Below are positions 45,261 through 53,566 of a DNA stretch of 64,000 bases, piece by piece; the stretch's first letter is position 1; each line of letters starts with the position of its first letter. Under the pieces are notes generated by a model. That model did not search any database, was not told the DNA's origin, and worked only from the letters and a program-made list of their open reading frames with translations. The position numbers and the translations under genes are program-made. Source of the DNA: Mesonia hippocampi (GTDB lineage Bacteria > Bacteroidota > Bacteroidia > Flavobacteriales > Flavobacteriaceae); contig NZ_JACIFO010000003.1 in the NCBI RefSeq assembly GCF_014197445.1, positions 202,967 to 266,966 of the forward strand, read 5' to 3'.

Positions 45261-45650
45261 ATGAAAAGAATCAATCTATTAGGAGTTGTAAACATTTTGT
45301 TTTTTTTGAGCTTCTTTATTTCTAGCAACGCACAAGAGTCTTCCCAACAAATAAATGTTGACCCATTGGTTGATGAATTGCTAGTACTGAAAAATAAAAT
45401 GACCGAAAAAAACGACTTTACAAACCGGTACACCATTCAATTATTCTATGGCTCTTCAAGAGAGGAAGCTGTAAAAATTCGGAATAGATTTCATAATAAG
45501 TATGACAGCATTCCTACAAACATAGTTTACCAATCGCCCAACTACAAAGTATGGGCAGGAAATTACACAAACAGCCTTGATGCTGAAAAGTGCTTTATTG
45601 AACTTAAAGAAGACTTTAAAAGTGCTTTACTTATACGTCCAAAAAAATAA
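45261..45650 (+). CDS. SPOR-domain exported protein
   Basis: A 129-residue protein with a signal peptide (LLGVVNILFFLSFFISSNAQ) and a C-terminal SPOR domain (about 53-127). It shows RYTIQLFYGSSREEAVKIRNRF, YQSPNYKVWAGNYTNSLDAEKC and a final strand. SPOR domains bind septal peptidoglycan lacking stem peptides, so the protein probably acts in the periplasm near division sites or in envelope upkeep. It is a single gene, divergent from actA, followed by the cytidylyltransferase-like gene 57 bases later. Confidence 0.87.
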   Translation: MKRINLLGVVNILFFLSFFISSNAQESSQQINVDPLVDELLVLKNKMTEKNDFTNRYTIQLFYGSSREEAVKIRNRFHNKYDSIPTNIVYQSPNYKVWAGNYTNSLDAEKCFIELKEDFKSALLIRPKK

Positions 45651-45679
45651 GAAACAGCACTATAGTTAAGAAGTTTTGT

Positions 45680-45687
45680 TATATTTG
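45680..45687 (+). promoter_or_regulatory. Candidate -7 element for the cytidylyltransferase-like gene
   Basis: TATATTTG fits TAnnTTTG and lies 20 bases before the ATG at 45708. No clear TTG at the -33 distance. Confidence 0.42.
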
Positions 45688-45707
45688 AAGACATTAAACC
45701 ATAAATT

Positions 45708-46151
45708 ATGAAAATAGGAATAACATTTAGTGCCTTTGATTTGTTACACGCAGGGCATATTAAAATGCTAGAAGAAGCAAAGCTACAATGCGACTATCTT
45801 ATAGCCGGCCTACAAACAGACCCTACAATAGATAGACCAGAAAAAAATAAACCTACACAAACCGTAGTAGAACGTTACATCCAATTAAAAGGATGTAAAT
45901 ATGTAGATGAAATAGTACCATACACTACAGAACAAGATTTAGAAGACATCTTAAAATCATTTAACGTAGATGTACGTATTATTGGAGTAGAGTATAAAGA
46001 TAAAAACTTTACTGGCAGAAAGTATTGCCAAGAAAAAGGGATTAAATTATATTACAACTCTAGAGACCACCGGTTTTCTAGCACCAACCTCAGAAAAGAG
46101 GTAGCCGAAAAAGAGAAAAGCAAAACAACCAAGATAAAAAACATTAGCTAA
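45708..46151 (+). CDS. Cytidylyltransferase-like (TagD-type) protein
   Basis: Small nucleotidyltransferase of the HIGH superfamily, 147 residues. The N-terminal signature GITFSAFDLLHAGHIKMLEEAK contains the HxGH motif (HAGH) that binds the triphosphate. RFSSTNLRKEV near the C-terminus corresponds to the ISSTxxR motif. Relatives activate glycerol-3-phosphate or ethanolamine phosphate with CTP, or other phosphate esters. The substrate of this protein is not certain. It is a single gene ending at a strong bidirectional terminator shared with der. Confidence 0.87.
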   Translation: MKIGITFSAFDLLHAGHIKMLEEAKLQCDYLIAGLQTDPTIDRPEKNKPTQTVVERYIQLKGCKYVDEIVPYTTEQDLEDILKSFNVDVRIIGVEYKDKNFTGRKYCQEKGIKLYYNSRDHRFSSTNLRKEVAEKEKSKTTKIKNIS

Positions 46152-46177
46152 ATTATTTTAGTTTAGTTTAGCGTATA

Positions 46178-46216
46178 AAAAAGCCGACTCAATTTTAACT
46201 ATTGAGTCGGCTTTTT
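46178..46216. terminator. Bidirectional terminator between the cytidylyltransferase-like gene and der
   Basis: A perfect 16-base stem (46178-46193 with 46201-46216, core GCCGACTCAAT/ATTGAGTCGGC) with a 7-base loop, and A/T tracts at both ends. It serves both convergent genes. Confidence 0.88.
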
Positions 46217-46221
46217 AATTT

Positions 46222-47523
46222 TTATTTTTTTCGCATGTATACCGAGACTGGAACACCTGTAAAATCGAAATGTTTTCGGAGTTGGTTTTCTAGAAAACGC
46301 TTGTAAGGCTCTTTAACATACTGGGGCAAGTTACAGAAAAATGCAAATTGTGGCTGCGGCGTTGGTAACTGCGTAATAAATTTTATTTTTACATATTTAC
46401 CTTTTGTTGCTGGTGGTGGATTATTTTGAATAATAGGCAACAACACATCGTTTAGCTGACTTGTTTTTACTTTTTTACTACGGTTGTTATAAACCTCAAC
46501 AGCGGTTTCTATCGCTTTAAAAATACGCTGTTTATTTAGTACAGAAATAAATACGATAGGTACATCGGTAAACGGCTCTATGGCTTTGCGTATTGTTTCC
46601 TCAAAGGCTTTCATGGTATTGGTTTCTTTTTCTACCAAATCCCATTTGTTTACTAAAATTACTATTCCTTTTCGGTTACGTTGTGCTAACCAAAATATGT
46701 TTTGTACTTGGCCATCAAAACCTCTTGTTGCATCTACTACCAATAAGCAAACATCTGCGTGCTCTATGGCACGAACGCTTCGCATTACCGAGTAGAATTC
46801 GATATCTTCTTTTACTTTGGCTTTACGTCTAATCCCTGCGGTATCTACAAGATTAAACTCAAAACCAAAACGATTGTATTTTGTATCTATAGAGTCGCGC
46901 GTTGTCCCTGCGATATCGGTAACAATATACCTATCCTCACCGATAAGTGCGTTAATAAAGGACGACTTCCCTGCATTTGGTCTTCCTACTACGGCAAATC
47001 GTGGCAGATCTTCGTCTGTTTTAGCACTTTCTTCTGGCAGGGAAGCAACTACAGCATCTAGCAAATCTCCCGTACCACTTCCGCTTATTCCCGCAATGGT
47101 ATAATAATCACCTAAGCCTAAGTTGTAAAACTCGTAAGCAGATTCTACTTTAGATGCGGTATCTACTTTATTTACGGCAAGAAAAATAGGTTTTTTAACC
47201 TTACGTAAAAGTTTAGCTACATCCTCATCCATTGGGGTAACTCCTTGTTCTACATCTACCATAAAGATAATAGCATCGGCTTCTTCAATGGCTAATTCTA
47301 CTTGTTTATCTATTTCTGCTTCAAAGGCATCGTCACTTCCTACTACGTATCCTCCGGTATCAATTACAGAGAATTCACGTCCGTTCCAATCGGATTTACC
47401 ATAATGCCTATCTCTTGTTACTCCGCTCACCGAATCTACAATGGCTTCTCTACGTTGGATTAGTCTGTTAAAAAACGTAGATTTTCCAACATTTGGTCTT
47501 CCTACAATGGCTACTATACTCAT
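46222..47523 (-). CDS. der: Ribosome assembly GTPase Der (EngA)
   Basis: Essential double-GTPase for 50S subunit maturation. Two G domains in tandem show G1 motifs [12 protein letters not shown] (residues 7-18) and [12 protein letters not shown] (about 179-190). Both have DTxG switch motifs ([16 protein letters not shown]) and NKVD / NKWD recognition motifs. A C-terminal KH-like domain follows ([19 protein letters not shown]). The 433-residue length is standard. It lies 64 bases downstream of era on the same strand; the two probably share a transcript. Confidence 0.97.
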   Translation of the reverse strand: MSIVAIVGRPNVGKSTFFNRLIQRREAIVDSVSGVTRDRHYGKSDWNGREFSVIDTGGYVVGSDDAFEAEIDKQVELAIEEADAIIFMVDVEQGVTPMDEDVAKLLRKVKKPIFLAVNKVDTASKVESAYEFYNLGLGDYYTIAGISGSGTGDLLDAVVASLPEESAKTDEDLPRFAVVGRPNAGKSSFINALIGEDRYIVTDIAGTTRDSIDTKYNRFGFEFNLVDTAGIRRKAKVKEDIEFYSVMRSVRAIEHADVCLLVVDATRGFDGQVQNIFWLAQRNRKGIVILVNKWDLVEKETNTMKAFEETIRKAIEPFTDVPIVFISVLNKQRIFKAIETAVEVYNNRSKKVKTSQLNDVLLPIIQNNPPPATKGKYVKIKFITQLPTPQPQFAFFCNLPQYVKEPYKRFLENQLRKHFDFTGVPVSVYMRKK

Positions 47524-47587
47524 TTATCTTTCCCTTATTTAGTGCTTAGTTTTATTTTTCTTACAAAAGAATTTCTCTGTACTTTAT

Positions 47588-48472
47588 TTAATTATTATAA
47601 CCAAAGCGTTTAAGTTGACGCTGGTTACTACGCCAGTTTTTATTTACTTTCACGTAAAGCTCAAGGTAGACTTTTTTACCAAAAAACGCTTCTAAATCTT
47701 TTCTAGACTCTGCCCCCACACGTTTTAATGCCAAACCTTTATGTCCAATTATTATCCCTTTTTGGCTATCGCGCTCTACCATAATAATGCTTCGGATACG
47801 AATAATTTCTTCTTCTTCCTTAAACTCTTCTGTTTCTATTTCTACGCTATAAGGTATTTCTTTTTTATAGTGTAAAAGTATTTTTTCTCTAATAATTTCG
47901 TTTACAAAAAAGCGTTCTGGTTTATCAGTCAAGGCATCTTTAGGGTAAAAGGCTGGCGACTCTGGCAATAATTCTAGTATTCTATTAAATACTTGGGGTA
48001 CTCCAAAATTTTCAAGTGCCGAAATTGCAAACACTTCTGCATTGGGGAGTTTTTCTTGCCACAAGGCTACTTGCTGCTCTACGTCTTCTTGTCCTGTTGC
48101 TTTATCTACTTTATTAAGCAGTAATAAAACTGGAATTTTGGCATGGGCTATTTTATTAAAAAACTGCTCATCTTTTAGTGCTTTTTCACCTAATTCTACT
48201 AAGTAAATTAGCACATCGGCATCTTCAAAAGCACTTTTTACAAAATCCATCATGGCATTTTGTAATTCGTAGGCTGGTTTTATAATTCCAGGAGTATCGC
48301 TTAACATTACCTGAAAATCTTCTCCGTTTATAATACCTAAAATACGGTGACGGGTAGTTTGTGCTTTAGATGTAATGATAGATAATCGCTCTCCTACAAA
48401 AGCATTCATTAAGGTAGATTTCCCCACGTTAGGATTCCCTATAATATTTACAAAACCTGCTTTATGTGCCAT
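47588..48472 (-). CDS. era: GTPase Era
   Basis: GTPase that binds the 3' end of 16S rRNA and checks 30S assembly. The G domain has G1 GNPNVGKSTLMN (residues 12-23), G3 SDTPGIIKP and G4 NKVD. The C-terminal KH domain carries IIIGHKGLALKRVGAESRKD. Length is 294 residues. A TATCTTTG promoter element lies shortly upstream, making era the probable first gene of an era-der unit. Confidence 0.97.
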   Translation of the reverse strand: MAHKAGFVNIIGNPNVGKSTLMNAFVGERLSIITSKAQTTRHRILGIINGEDFQVMLSDTPGIIKPAYELQNAMMDFVKSAFEDADVLIYLVELGEKALKDEQFFNKIAHAKIPVLLLLNKVDKATGQEDVEQQVALWQEKLPNAEVFAISALENFGVPQVFNRILELLPESPAFYPKDALTDKPERFFVNEIIREKILLHYKKEIPYSVEIETEEFKEEEEIIRIRSIIMVERDSQKGIIIGHKGLALKRVGAESRKDLEAFFGKKVYLELYVKVNKNWRSNQRQLKRFGYNN

Positions 48473-48490
48473 AAATTATTTTTATTTCGG

Positions 48491-48498
48491 CAAAGATA
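48491..48498 (-). promoter_or_regulatory. Candidate -7 element for era-der
   Basis: TATCTTTG on the minus strand fits TAnnTTTG, 18 bases before the era start; the same octamer precedes cyoE and ruvB. Confidence 0.48.
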
Positions 48499-48621
48499 CA
48501 AGCTTTTTTCGGCTCTTTAGCCTATAAAAAACCTAAAACTATGTGTTTTTTTAACTCAGAAAGCTCTTAACTGTTTAGTTTTCAATAAAAATATTATAGT
48601 ATAACACCAGTAAGCTTCCGC

Positions 48622-49119
48622 CTAAGGCGTTACCACATAAGCGTTTTTTACCATGCGCTTAACAACCAATTTATGAAAAGGTTTAATAAGCTGCATATAG
48701 ATTTTCCCTTTTTTATTATTGTACTCTACTAATGTGATCACCTTAATGTTTCCAAAAGTTTGATCGCTATTTTTTACTACGGCACGAAAATTTAAGTGGG
48801 TATCATTTGCGCCTAAAATAACCTGGTTGTTTGCCAACGCATAAATTTTAAAAAAACCAATATAACCGCCTACTTTATACTCGGTATTATAATCTGCAGG
48901 AGGTTTTGTTGTTAAACCAAATAAGCCTACAATACGGTTACGTATAGTAAATAAAGCTTTTACCCAACTGGGGGTTGTGTTAAAAATAAGGTTTGTAATT
49001 TCTGCTATGGTATGGGTATGGTTTGTAGTAGAAAATGTATCGGCAAAATCTATTTTAGGAAGTATTGCTTTTATACCCTCTGTAACTACTGTTTGTTCTT
49101 CTTTTACTTTTAGTGTCAT
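48622..49119 (-). CDS. DUF2867-like protein
   Basis: A soluble protein of 165 residues without signal peptide. It resembles DUF2867: the stretch PSWVKALFTIRNRIVGLFGL is typical, as are GFFKIYALANNQVILGANDTHLNFRAVV and the C-terminal KPFHKLVVKRMVKNA. No catalytic function is known for the family. It stands alone upstream of era, with a candidate promoter of its own at 49159-49184. Confidence 0.75.
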   Translation of the reverse strand: MTLKVKEEQTVVTEGIKAILPKIDFADTFSTTNHTHTIAEITNLIFNTTPSWVKALFTIRNRIVGLFGLTTKPPADYNTEYKVGGYIGFFKIYALANNQVILGANDTHLNFRAVVKNSDQTFGNIKVITLVEYNNKKGKIYMQLIKPFHKLVVKRMVKNAYVVTP

Positions 49120-49488
49120 TTAATTAACACTTATAATGGTTAAACCACATTAATATTACAAATATAGAAACAACTTATTTTCAAGTTATTCCTTTTAAGG
49201 TTAATTGTTTCATAAAAAGATTTATCGGCCTCACCTGCCCTAGTATAAGCAAGCTTTATCTAGCAAAACCTTACATTTTTCCAAAAGGACATTTTCTATT
49301 TAAAACTATATTTCTTACATACTAAATATGTAAATTTACAACATATAGAAACACCAATTTAGCAGTCAAAACACTTTTACACAATCAATATTCATTAAAA
49401 TAGAACAAAAAAACAAATCCCTTAACGCTATAATGCGCAGGGGTAAATACCTTGCAGAAGTAAAAACAACCAAAATTCTATACCGCTT
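49120..49488. other. Noncoding region between divergent genes
   Basis: No gene is visible. It carries the candidate leftward promoter of the DUF2867-like gene and must hold the rightward promoter of the amidohydrolase gene, for which no exact TAnnTTTG match was found. An imperfect palindrome (ATATGT...ACATAT near 49325-49346) could be an operator. Confidence 0.45.
49159..49184 (-). promoter_or_regulatory. Candidate promoter for the DUF2867-like gene
   Basis: On the minus strand TATATTTG (49166-49159) matches TAnnTTTG, with TTG at 49184-49182 15 bases upstream. It lies about 40 bases before the start codon. Confidence 0.42.
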
Positions 49489-50814
49489 ATGAAACTCAAA
49501 AGTATTCTCGCTCTATTTTTAATGAGCACCTCTCTTTTAATAGCACAAACAGATATTCTTATCGAAAACGTTAAGCTATTAGATCACAACACCGCTTCTT
49601 TAACCAAGCCAATGAATGTATTGCTTAGCGATGGTAAAATTCAGAAAATAAGTGCCTCAAGCATTTCTACCAAAAACAAAGATTTTATTAGCATCAACGG
49701 TAAAGGCAAAACCTTAATGCCTGGGCTTATTGATGCGCATGTACACATGGTATTTGGCGCCTTAACCATGCAACAACTTATGGACCCTAATATGACAGAG
49801 GATGTTTTGCTTGCTAAAGTAGGAACCAACTCACACGAAATGCTTATGCGTGGTTTTACAAGTGTTCGCGATGCTGGAGGTCCTATTTTTCCGTTAAAAG
49901 CAGCCATCGATAAAGGAAAGGTTACAGGACCGCGTATTTGGCCCTCGGGAGCAACCATAAGCCAAACTGCAGGTCATGGAGATTTTAGAACTCCAGAAGA
50001 ACGCTCACGTAGATTTTTTGGAAAACCTTCGCGTGCCGAATTATTAGGAGCTACATTTATTGCCGATGGGCGAGATGATGTACTAACCGCTACTAGAGAA
50101 AACTTACGCTTTGGAGCTAGCCAAATAAAACTTATGGCTGGCGGAGGTACATCCTCTGCATACGACCCAATTGATGTTACCCAATACACCCTAGACGAAA
50201 TGAAAGCTGCTGTAGAAGCTGCAGAAGATTGGGGAACCTACGTAATGGTACACGCATATACCCCAAGAGCCATTAAACGTGCCATAGAAGCTGGTGTAAA
50301 ATCTATAGAACACGGACAAATGCTTGACGAAGAAACCCTAAAACTAATGGCCGAAAAAAATATCTGGTTAAGCCTACAAAACTTAATGGATAACAACGAT
50401 AACATGAGCGAGCAACGTAAAGAAAAGCGTAAACCTGTATTAGAAGGGCAAGATAAAGTATGGCCGTTAGCAAAAAAACTAGGGGTTAACTTAGCTTGGG
50501 GAACCGATTTTCTTTTCGAGCCAGAACTTAACAAAGACCAAAACAGTTATATTTTACGTCTAAAAAAATGGTTTAGCAATGCCGAAATACTAAAAATGAT
50601 TACCCAGGATAACGCCGAACTTCTACAGCTTTCAGGATTACGCAGCCCTTACCCTGGTAAATTAGGAGTTATCGAAGAGCAAGCCCTTGCCGATGTCCTA
50701 TTAGTAGACGGGAACCCGCTAAAGGACCTCTCGCTTATTGCCAACCCAGAAAAAAACTTTTTGGTAATTATTAAAAATGGTAAAATTTATAAAAACACCT
50801 TAAAAACCAAATAA
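49489..50814 (+). CDS. Exported amidohydrolase family protein
   Basis: Metal-dependent hydrolase of the amidohydrolase superfamily, in the imidazolonepropionase/prolidase-like group. It has a signal peptide (ILALFLMSTSLLIAQ, cleavage about residue 20). Metal-binding motifs are PGLIDAHVHM (His84, His86), a lysine in the IKLMAGGG strand, VHAYTPRAIKRAIEAG, SIEHGQ and the catalytic aspartate in AWGTDFLF. Length is 441 residues. Such exported enzymes often cleave dipeptides or amides in the periplasm; the substrate here is unknown. It is a single gene ending at a good terminator. Confidence 0.88.
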   Translation: MKLKSILALFLMSTSLLIAQTDILIENVKLLDHNTASLTKPMNVLLSDGKIQKISASSISTKNKDFISINGKGKTLMPGLIDAHVHMVFGALTMQQLMDPNMTEDVLLAKVGTNSHEMLMRGFTSVRDAGGPIFPLKAAIDKGKVTGPRIWPSGATISQTAGHGDFRTPEERSRRFFGKPSRAELLGATFIADGRDDVLTATRENLRFGASQIKLMAGGGTSSAYDPIDVTQYTLDEMKAAVEAAEDWGTYVMVHAYTPRAIKRAIEAGVKSIEHGQMLDEETLKLMAEKNIWLSLQNLMDNNDNMSEQRKEKRKPVLEGQDKVWPLAKKLGVNLAWGTDFLFEPELNKDQNSYILRLKKWFSNAEILKMITQDNAELLQLSGLRSPYPGKLGVIEEQALADVLLVDGNPLKDLSLIANPEKNFLVIIKNGKIYKNTLKTK

Positions 50815-50836
50815 CAATATACCTCCCCTAAAGTCT

Positions 50837-50865
50837 AAAAGTAGGAGTAATACACTCCTACTTTT
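50837..50865 (+). terminator. Terminator after the amidohydrolase gene
   Basis: A 12-base stem (AAAAGTAGGAGT 50837-50848 with ACTCCTACTTTT 50854-50865), 5-base loop and T run, 23 bases after the stop codon. Confidence 0.85.
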
Positions 50866-50962
50866 TTATTTTACACAAACAATTAGCATACAAATAGGCT
50901 TCCTGCCAATAGCATAAATACAGGTTTTACCGATTTTACATAAAGAAAAAACATTTTTTTGT

Positions 50963-50970
50963 TAATTTTG
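50963..50970 (+). promoter_or_regulatory. Candidate -7 element for the kinase/regulator operon
   Basis: TAATTTTG fits TAnnTTTG, 21 bases before the first ATG at 50991. A matching -33 TTG is not seen. Confidence 0.42.
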
Positions 50971-50990
50971 TTAACTATTGCTGCAGAATC

Positions 50991-52937
50991 ATGACGCTTA
51001 TGTACCGGAAACTACTTTTTCTATTCTTCTTTCTATTTTTATCGGTTTCTGCCTGCGCCCTAATTTCCCCAGATAGTTTAAGTACACAAAAACTCCAAGA
51101 AAAATACCACAAAGCACTAACCCATAAAAACTACAACAAAGCACTCATCAACCTCAATAAGCTTGGGGATTATTTAATTTACAAAGAGTTAAAGCACCAA
51201 GAAAGCTACGCCTTATTAAACGAGTTTAAACCTTACCTTAATCAGTGCTCAGACTCTACAGAGCGGGCAAAATTCTATATTGTTTATGCCGAGGCAGCCA
51301 CCTATGCACAAGACTATAAAAAATCGGTTAGCATTTTAGAAGAAGGAATATCGTTTTTAGAAAAACTTCAGGACTCTACGCTTTACGCCTACGGATATGC
51401 CTACCTAAAAGCTGCCGAAAACTCCAACAAACTAAATAGGTTTTCGCAAAGTGCAGCCTACTACCAAAAAGCAGAGAAAATTTTTTCGCAGCAAAAAGAT
51501 ACCCTAATGCTACTTTGGACCAAAAACGGTTTAAGCACACTCTTTAGCAGTTATGCCTTATATGATGAAGCCGAGGAGGAAAGAAATTTTATTTTCCATA
51601 CAGCAAACAACAACACCTACCAAGAAGTACTTGCTATAGCCCATTTAAGAGCCGCCATAGATGCCTATTTTTTAAACAACCCAAAAGCTGAGCTCTACCA
51701 TGTGCGCCAATCTGTAAAACACAAAAACCCAACGGCAGACATTCAAGAAATTGTAAGCATTCTAAGCTTTGCTCAAGCTACGGCTAGTTACGCTTATCAT
51801 CAAAAAAAAGACTCTTCTAATTATTATTTCAAGCAGCTTAATGCAATGTTGGGCAACAAAACCACCAGGCTCCCTTTTATAAATACCTACTACACGTTTG
51901 CTAAAAGCAGAAACGCCCTGGTAAATGGTAATTTACACGATGCCGAACAACATGCCTTGCATATATTAAACAACTTAGACCACGTAAACGATTGGCAAAA
52001 TGTAATTCGTGCTAATTTTTTACTGGCAGAAATTTACGAACAACAAAAAAACAACAAAAAAGCCCTAAGGTATTTTAAAGAATACATCCGCTTAACCGAC
52101 TCTATTAATAAAGCAGCATCGCGCAAAAAGTTTGCCTACGTACAAACACAATTTGAAACCGAAAAAAAAGACTTAGAAATTGCAAAACAAAACCAAGATA
52201 TAAAGTTGCTTAATGCAAAAAACCGCATTACTAATCAATGGGCGCTTTTGGGTGGTATACTTATTATAGGGCTATCGGTAGTTTTTTATTTTTGGAGGGC
52301 TCGGCAGTTCTCCATCAAAAAAATAAACATGCGCAAGCAGTTTGCCCAAAACTTAATTAAGCATATAGAAAACGAACGGAAACGTATTGCTAGAGAACTG
52401 CACGATGGGGTTGGGCAGTCTTTACTTCTTATCAAAAACAATTTATTGCGTACCAATGCTAGCACTAAGGAATTAGCGCTTATCCAAAAAAACATCGATG
52501 AGATTAGAGAAATTTCGCACAACCTACACCCCTTTCAGTTTGAGCAACTGGGTTTAATAGGCGCGTTACAAAACATGATAGCTGCCTTCCAAGAAAACTC
52601 TTCGGTATTTTATTCGGAAGAGCTTAAACCTACACAAGCACAACTTAGCATAGAACAGCAAATATTTATTTACCGCATACTGCAAGAATGTATTACCAAT
52701 GTAGAAAAACATGCCAAAGCTAATGCTTGTAAACTTAGCATGATAGAAACCCCAACAAACTTAACCTTTGCAATTAAAGATAATGGTGTTGGTTTTGATG
52801 TAAACAAAAAACTTAAAAGCCCAAAACACTTAGGGCTAAAAACCCTTAAAGAACGGGCAGAGTTTCTCGGGGCCGAATTACAAATTACCGCTTCCCCTAA
52901 AAAAGGCACTTGCATACAAATTTCTATTCCTATTTAA
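50991..52937 (+). CDS. TPR-containing sensor histidine kinase (NarL-partner type)
   Basis: Membrane sensor that should phosphorylate the response regulator encoded 2 bases downstream. It has a signal sequence (LLFLFFFLFLSVSACA), a periplasmic sensor of tetratricopeptide-like helices (about 30-400) and one membrane helix (WALLGGILIIGLSVVFYFW, about 418-436). The HisKA_3 dimerisation helix carries the phospho-acceptor in RIARELHDGVGQS (His471). An HATPase domain follows with ECITNVEKHAKA, KDNGVGFD and GLKTLKERAEFLGA. The first ATG gives 648 residues; ATG at 51000 is an equally good start. The signal sensed is unknown. Confidence 0.92.
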   Translation: MTLMYRKLLFLFFFLFLSVSACALISPDSLSTQKLQEKYHKALTHKNYNKALINLNKLGDYLIYKELKHQESYALLNEFKPYLNQCSDSTERAKFYIVYAEAATYAQDYKKSVSILEEGISFLEKLQDSTLYAYGYAYLKAAENSNKLNRFSQSAAYYQKAEKIFSQQKDTLMLLWTKNGLSTLFSSYALYDEAEEERNFIFHTANNNTYQEVLAIAHLRAAIDAYFLNNPKAELYHVRQSVKHKNPTADIQEIVSILSFAQATASYAYHQKKDSSNYYFKQLNAMLGNKTTRLPFINTYYTFAKSRNALVNGNLHDAEQHALHILNNLDHVNDWQNVIRANFLLAEIYEQQKNNKKALRYFKEYIRLTDSINKAASRKKFAYVQTQFETEKKDLEIAKQNQDIKLLNAKNRITNQWALLGGILIIGLSVVFYFWRARQFSIKKINMRKQFAQNLIKHIENERKRIARELHDGVGQSLLLIKNNLLRTNASTKELALIQKNIDEIREISHNLHPFQFEQLGLIGALQNMIAAFQENSSVFYSEELKPTQAQLSIEQQIFIYRILQECITNVEKHAKANACKLSMIETPTNLTFAIKDNGVGFDVNKKLKSPKHLGLKTLKERAEFLGAELQITASPKKGTCIQISIPI

Positions 52938-52939
52938 GC

Positions 52940-53566
52940 ATGAAAAAACCCAGCATTCTTCTTGCAGACGATCACCCTTTAATTCTAAAAGGAACTACCG
53001 ATTTTCTCGGCAGCAAAAATTACCCCATACTCGCTACCACCAACAACGGACAAAAAGCCTACAACCTTATTGTAAAACTAAAACCCGATATTGCTATTTT
53101 AGATTACGATATGCCCAAGCTTAACGGACAAGAAATTGCCTTAAAAATTAAACACAACAAGCTTGCCACCAAAGTAGTGCTACTTACCCTACACAAACAA
53201 GAAAGCTTATTGCATGAAGTTGGCAAAAGCCTTACGGCTTACCTTACTAAAGATGCCGCTTTAGAAGAACTAGAAACCTGCCTAAACACCATCCAACAAG
53301 GGGATACTTATATTGGTAAACGGCTACAAAAAAACACACAACTTAATACAGCTAGCCAAACATTGGCAAAACTCTCTACCACCGAGGTAAAAATACTTAA
53401 ATACATCAACCAAAACCTTACCAGCACACAAATAGCCGAAGAGCTATTTATATCTAAACGCACAGTAGAGAAACACCGCAGTAATATTATTAGAAAACTA
53501 GGTTTAGGCTCTACACCAAATGCGTTAATTATATGGCTAAAGCAACAACCTACTATATTTGATTAG
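52940..53566 (+). CDS. LuxR/NarL-family response regulator
   Basis: Transcription factor partner of the preceding kinase. The receiver domain has the acidic pair ADDHP (residues 9-13), phospho-acceptor Asp55 in IAILDYDMPKLNG and the conserved lysine in LTKDA. The C-terminal LuxR helix-turn-helix is at about 145-205 (LSTTEVKILKYINQNLTSTQ; LFISKRTVEKHRSNIIRKLG). I chose ATG at 52940, since an upstream in-frame start overlaps the kinase gene. The stop overlaps the stop of the convergent TPR-HTH gene in the four bases TTAG. Targets unknown; the nearby giant surface protein is one possibility. Confidence 0.94.
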   Translation: MKKPSILLADDHPLILKGTTDFLGSKNYPILATTNNGQKAYNLIVKLKPDIAILDYDMPKLNGQEIALKIKHNKLATKVVLLTLHKQESLLHEVGKSLTAYLTKDAALEELETCLNTIQQGDTYIGKRLQKNTQLNTASQTLAKLSTTEVKILKYINQNLTSTQIAEELFISKRTVEKHRSNIIRKLGLGSTPNALIIWLKQQPTIFD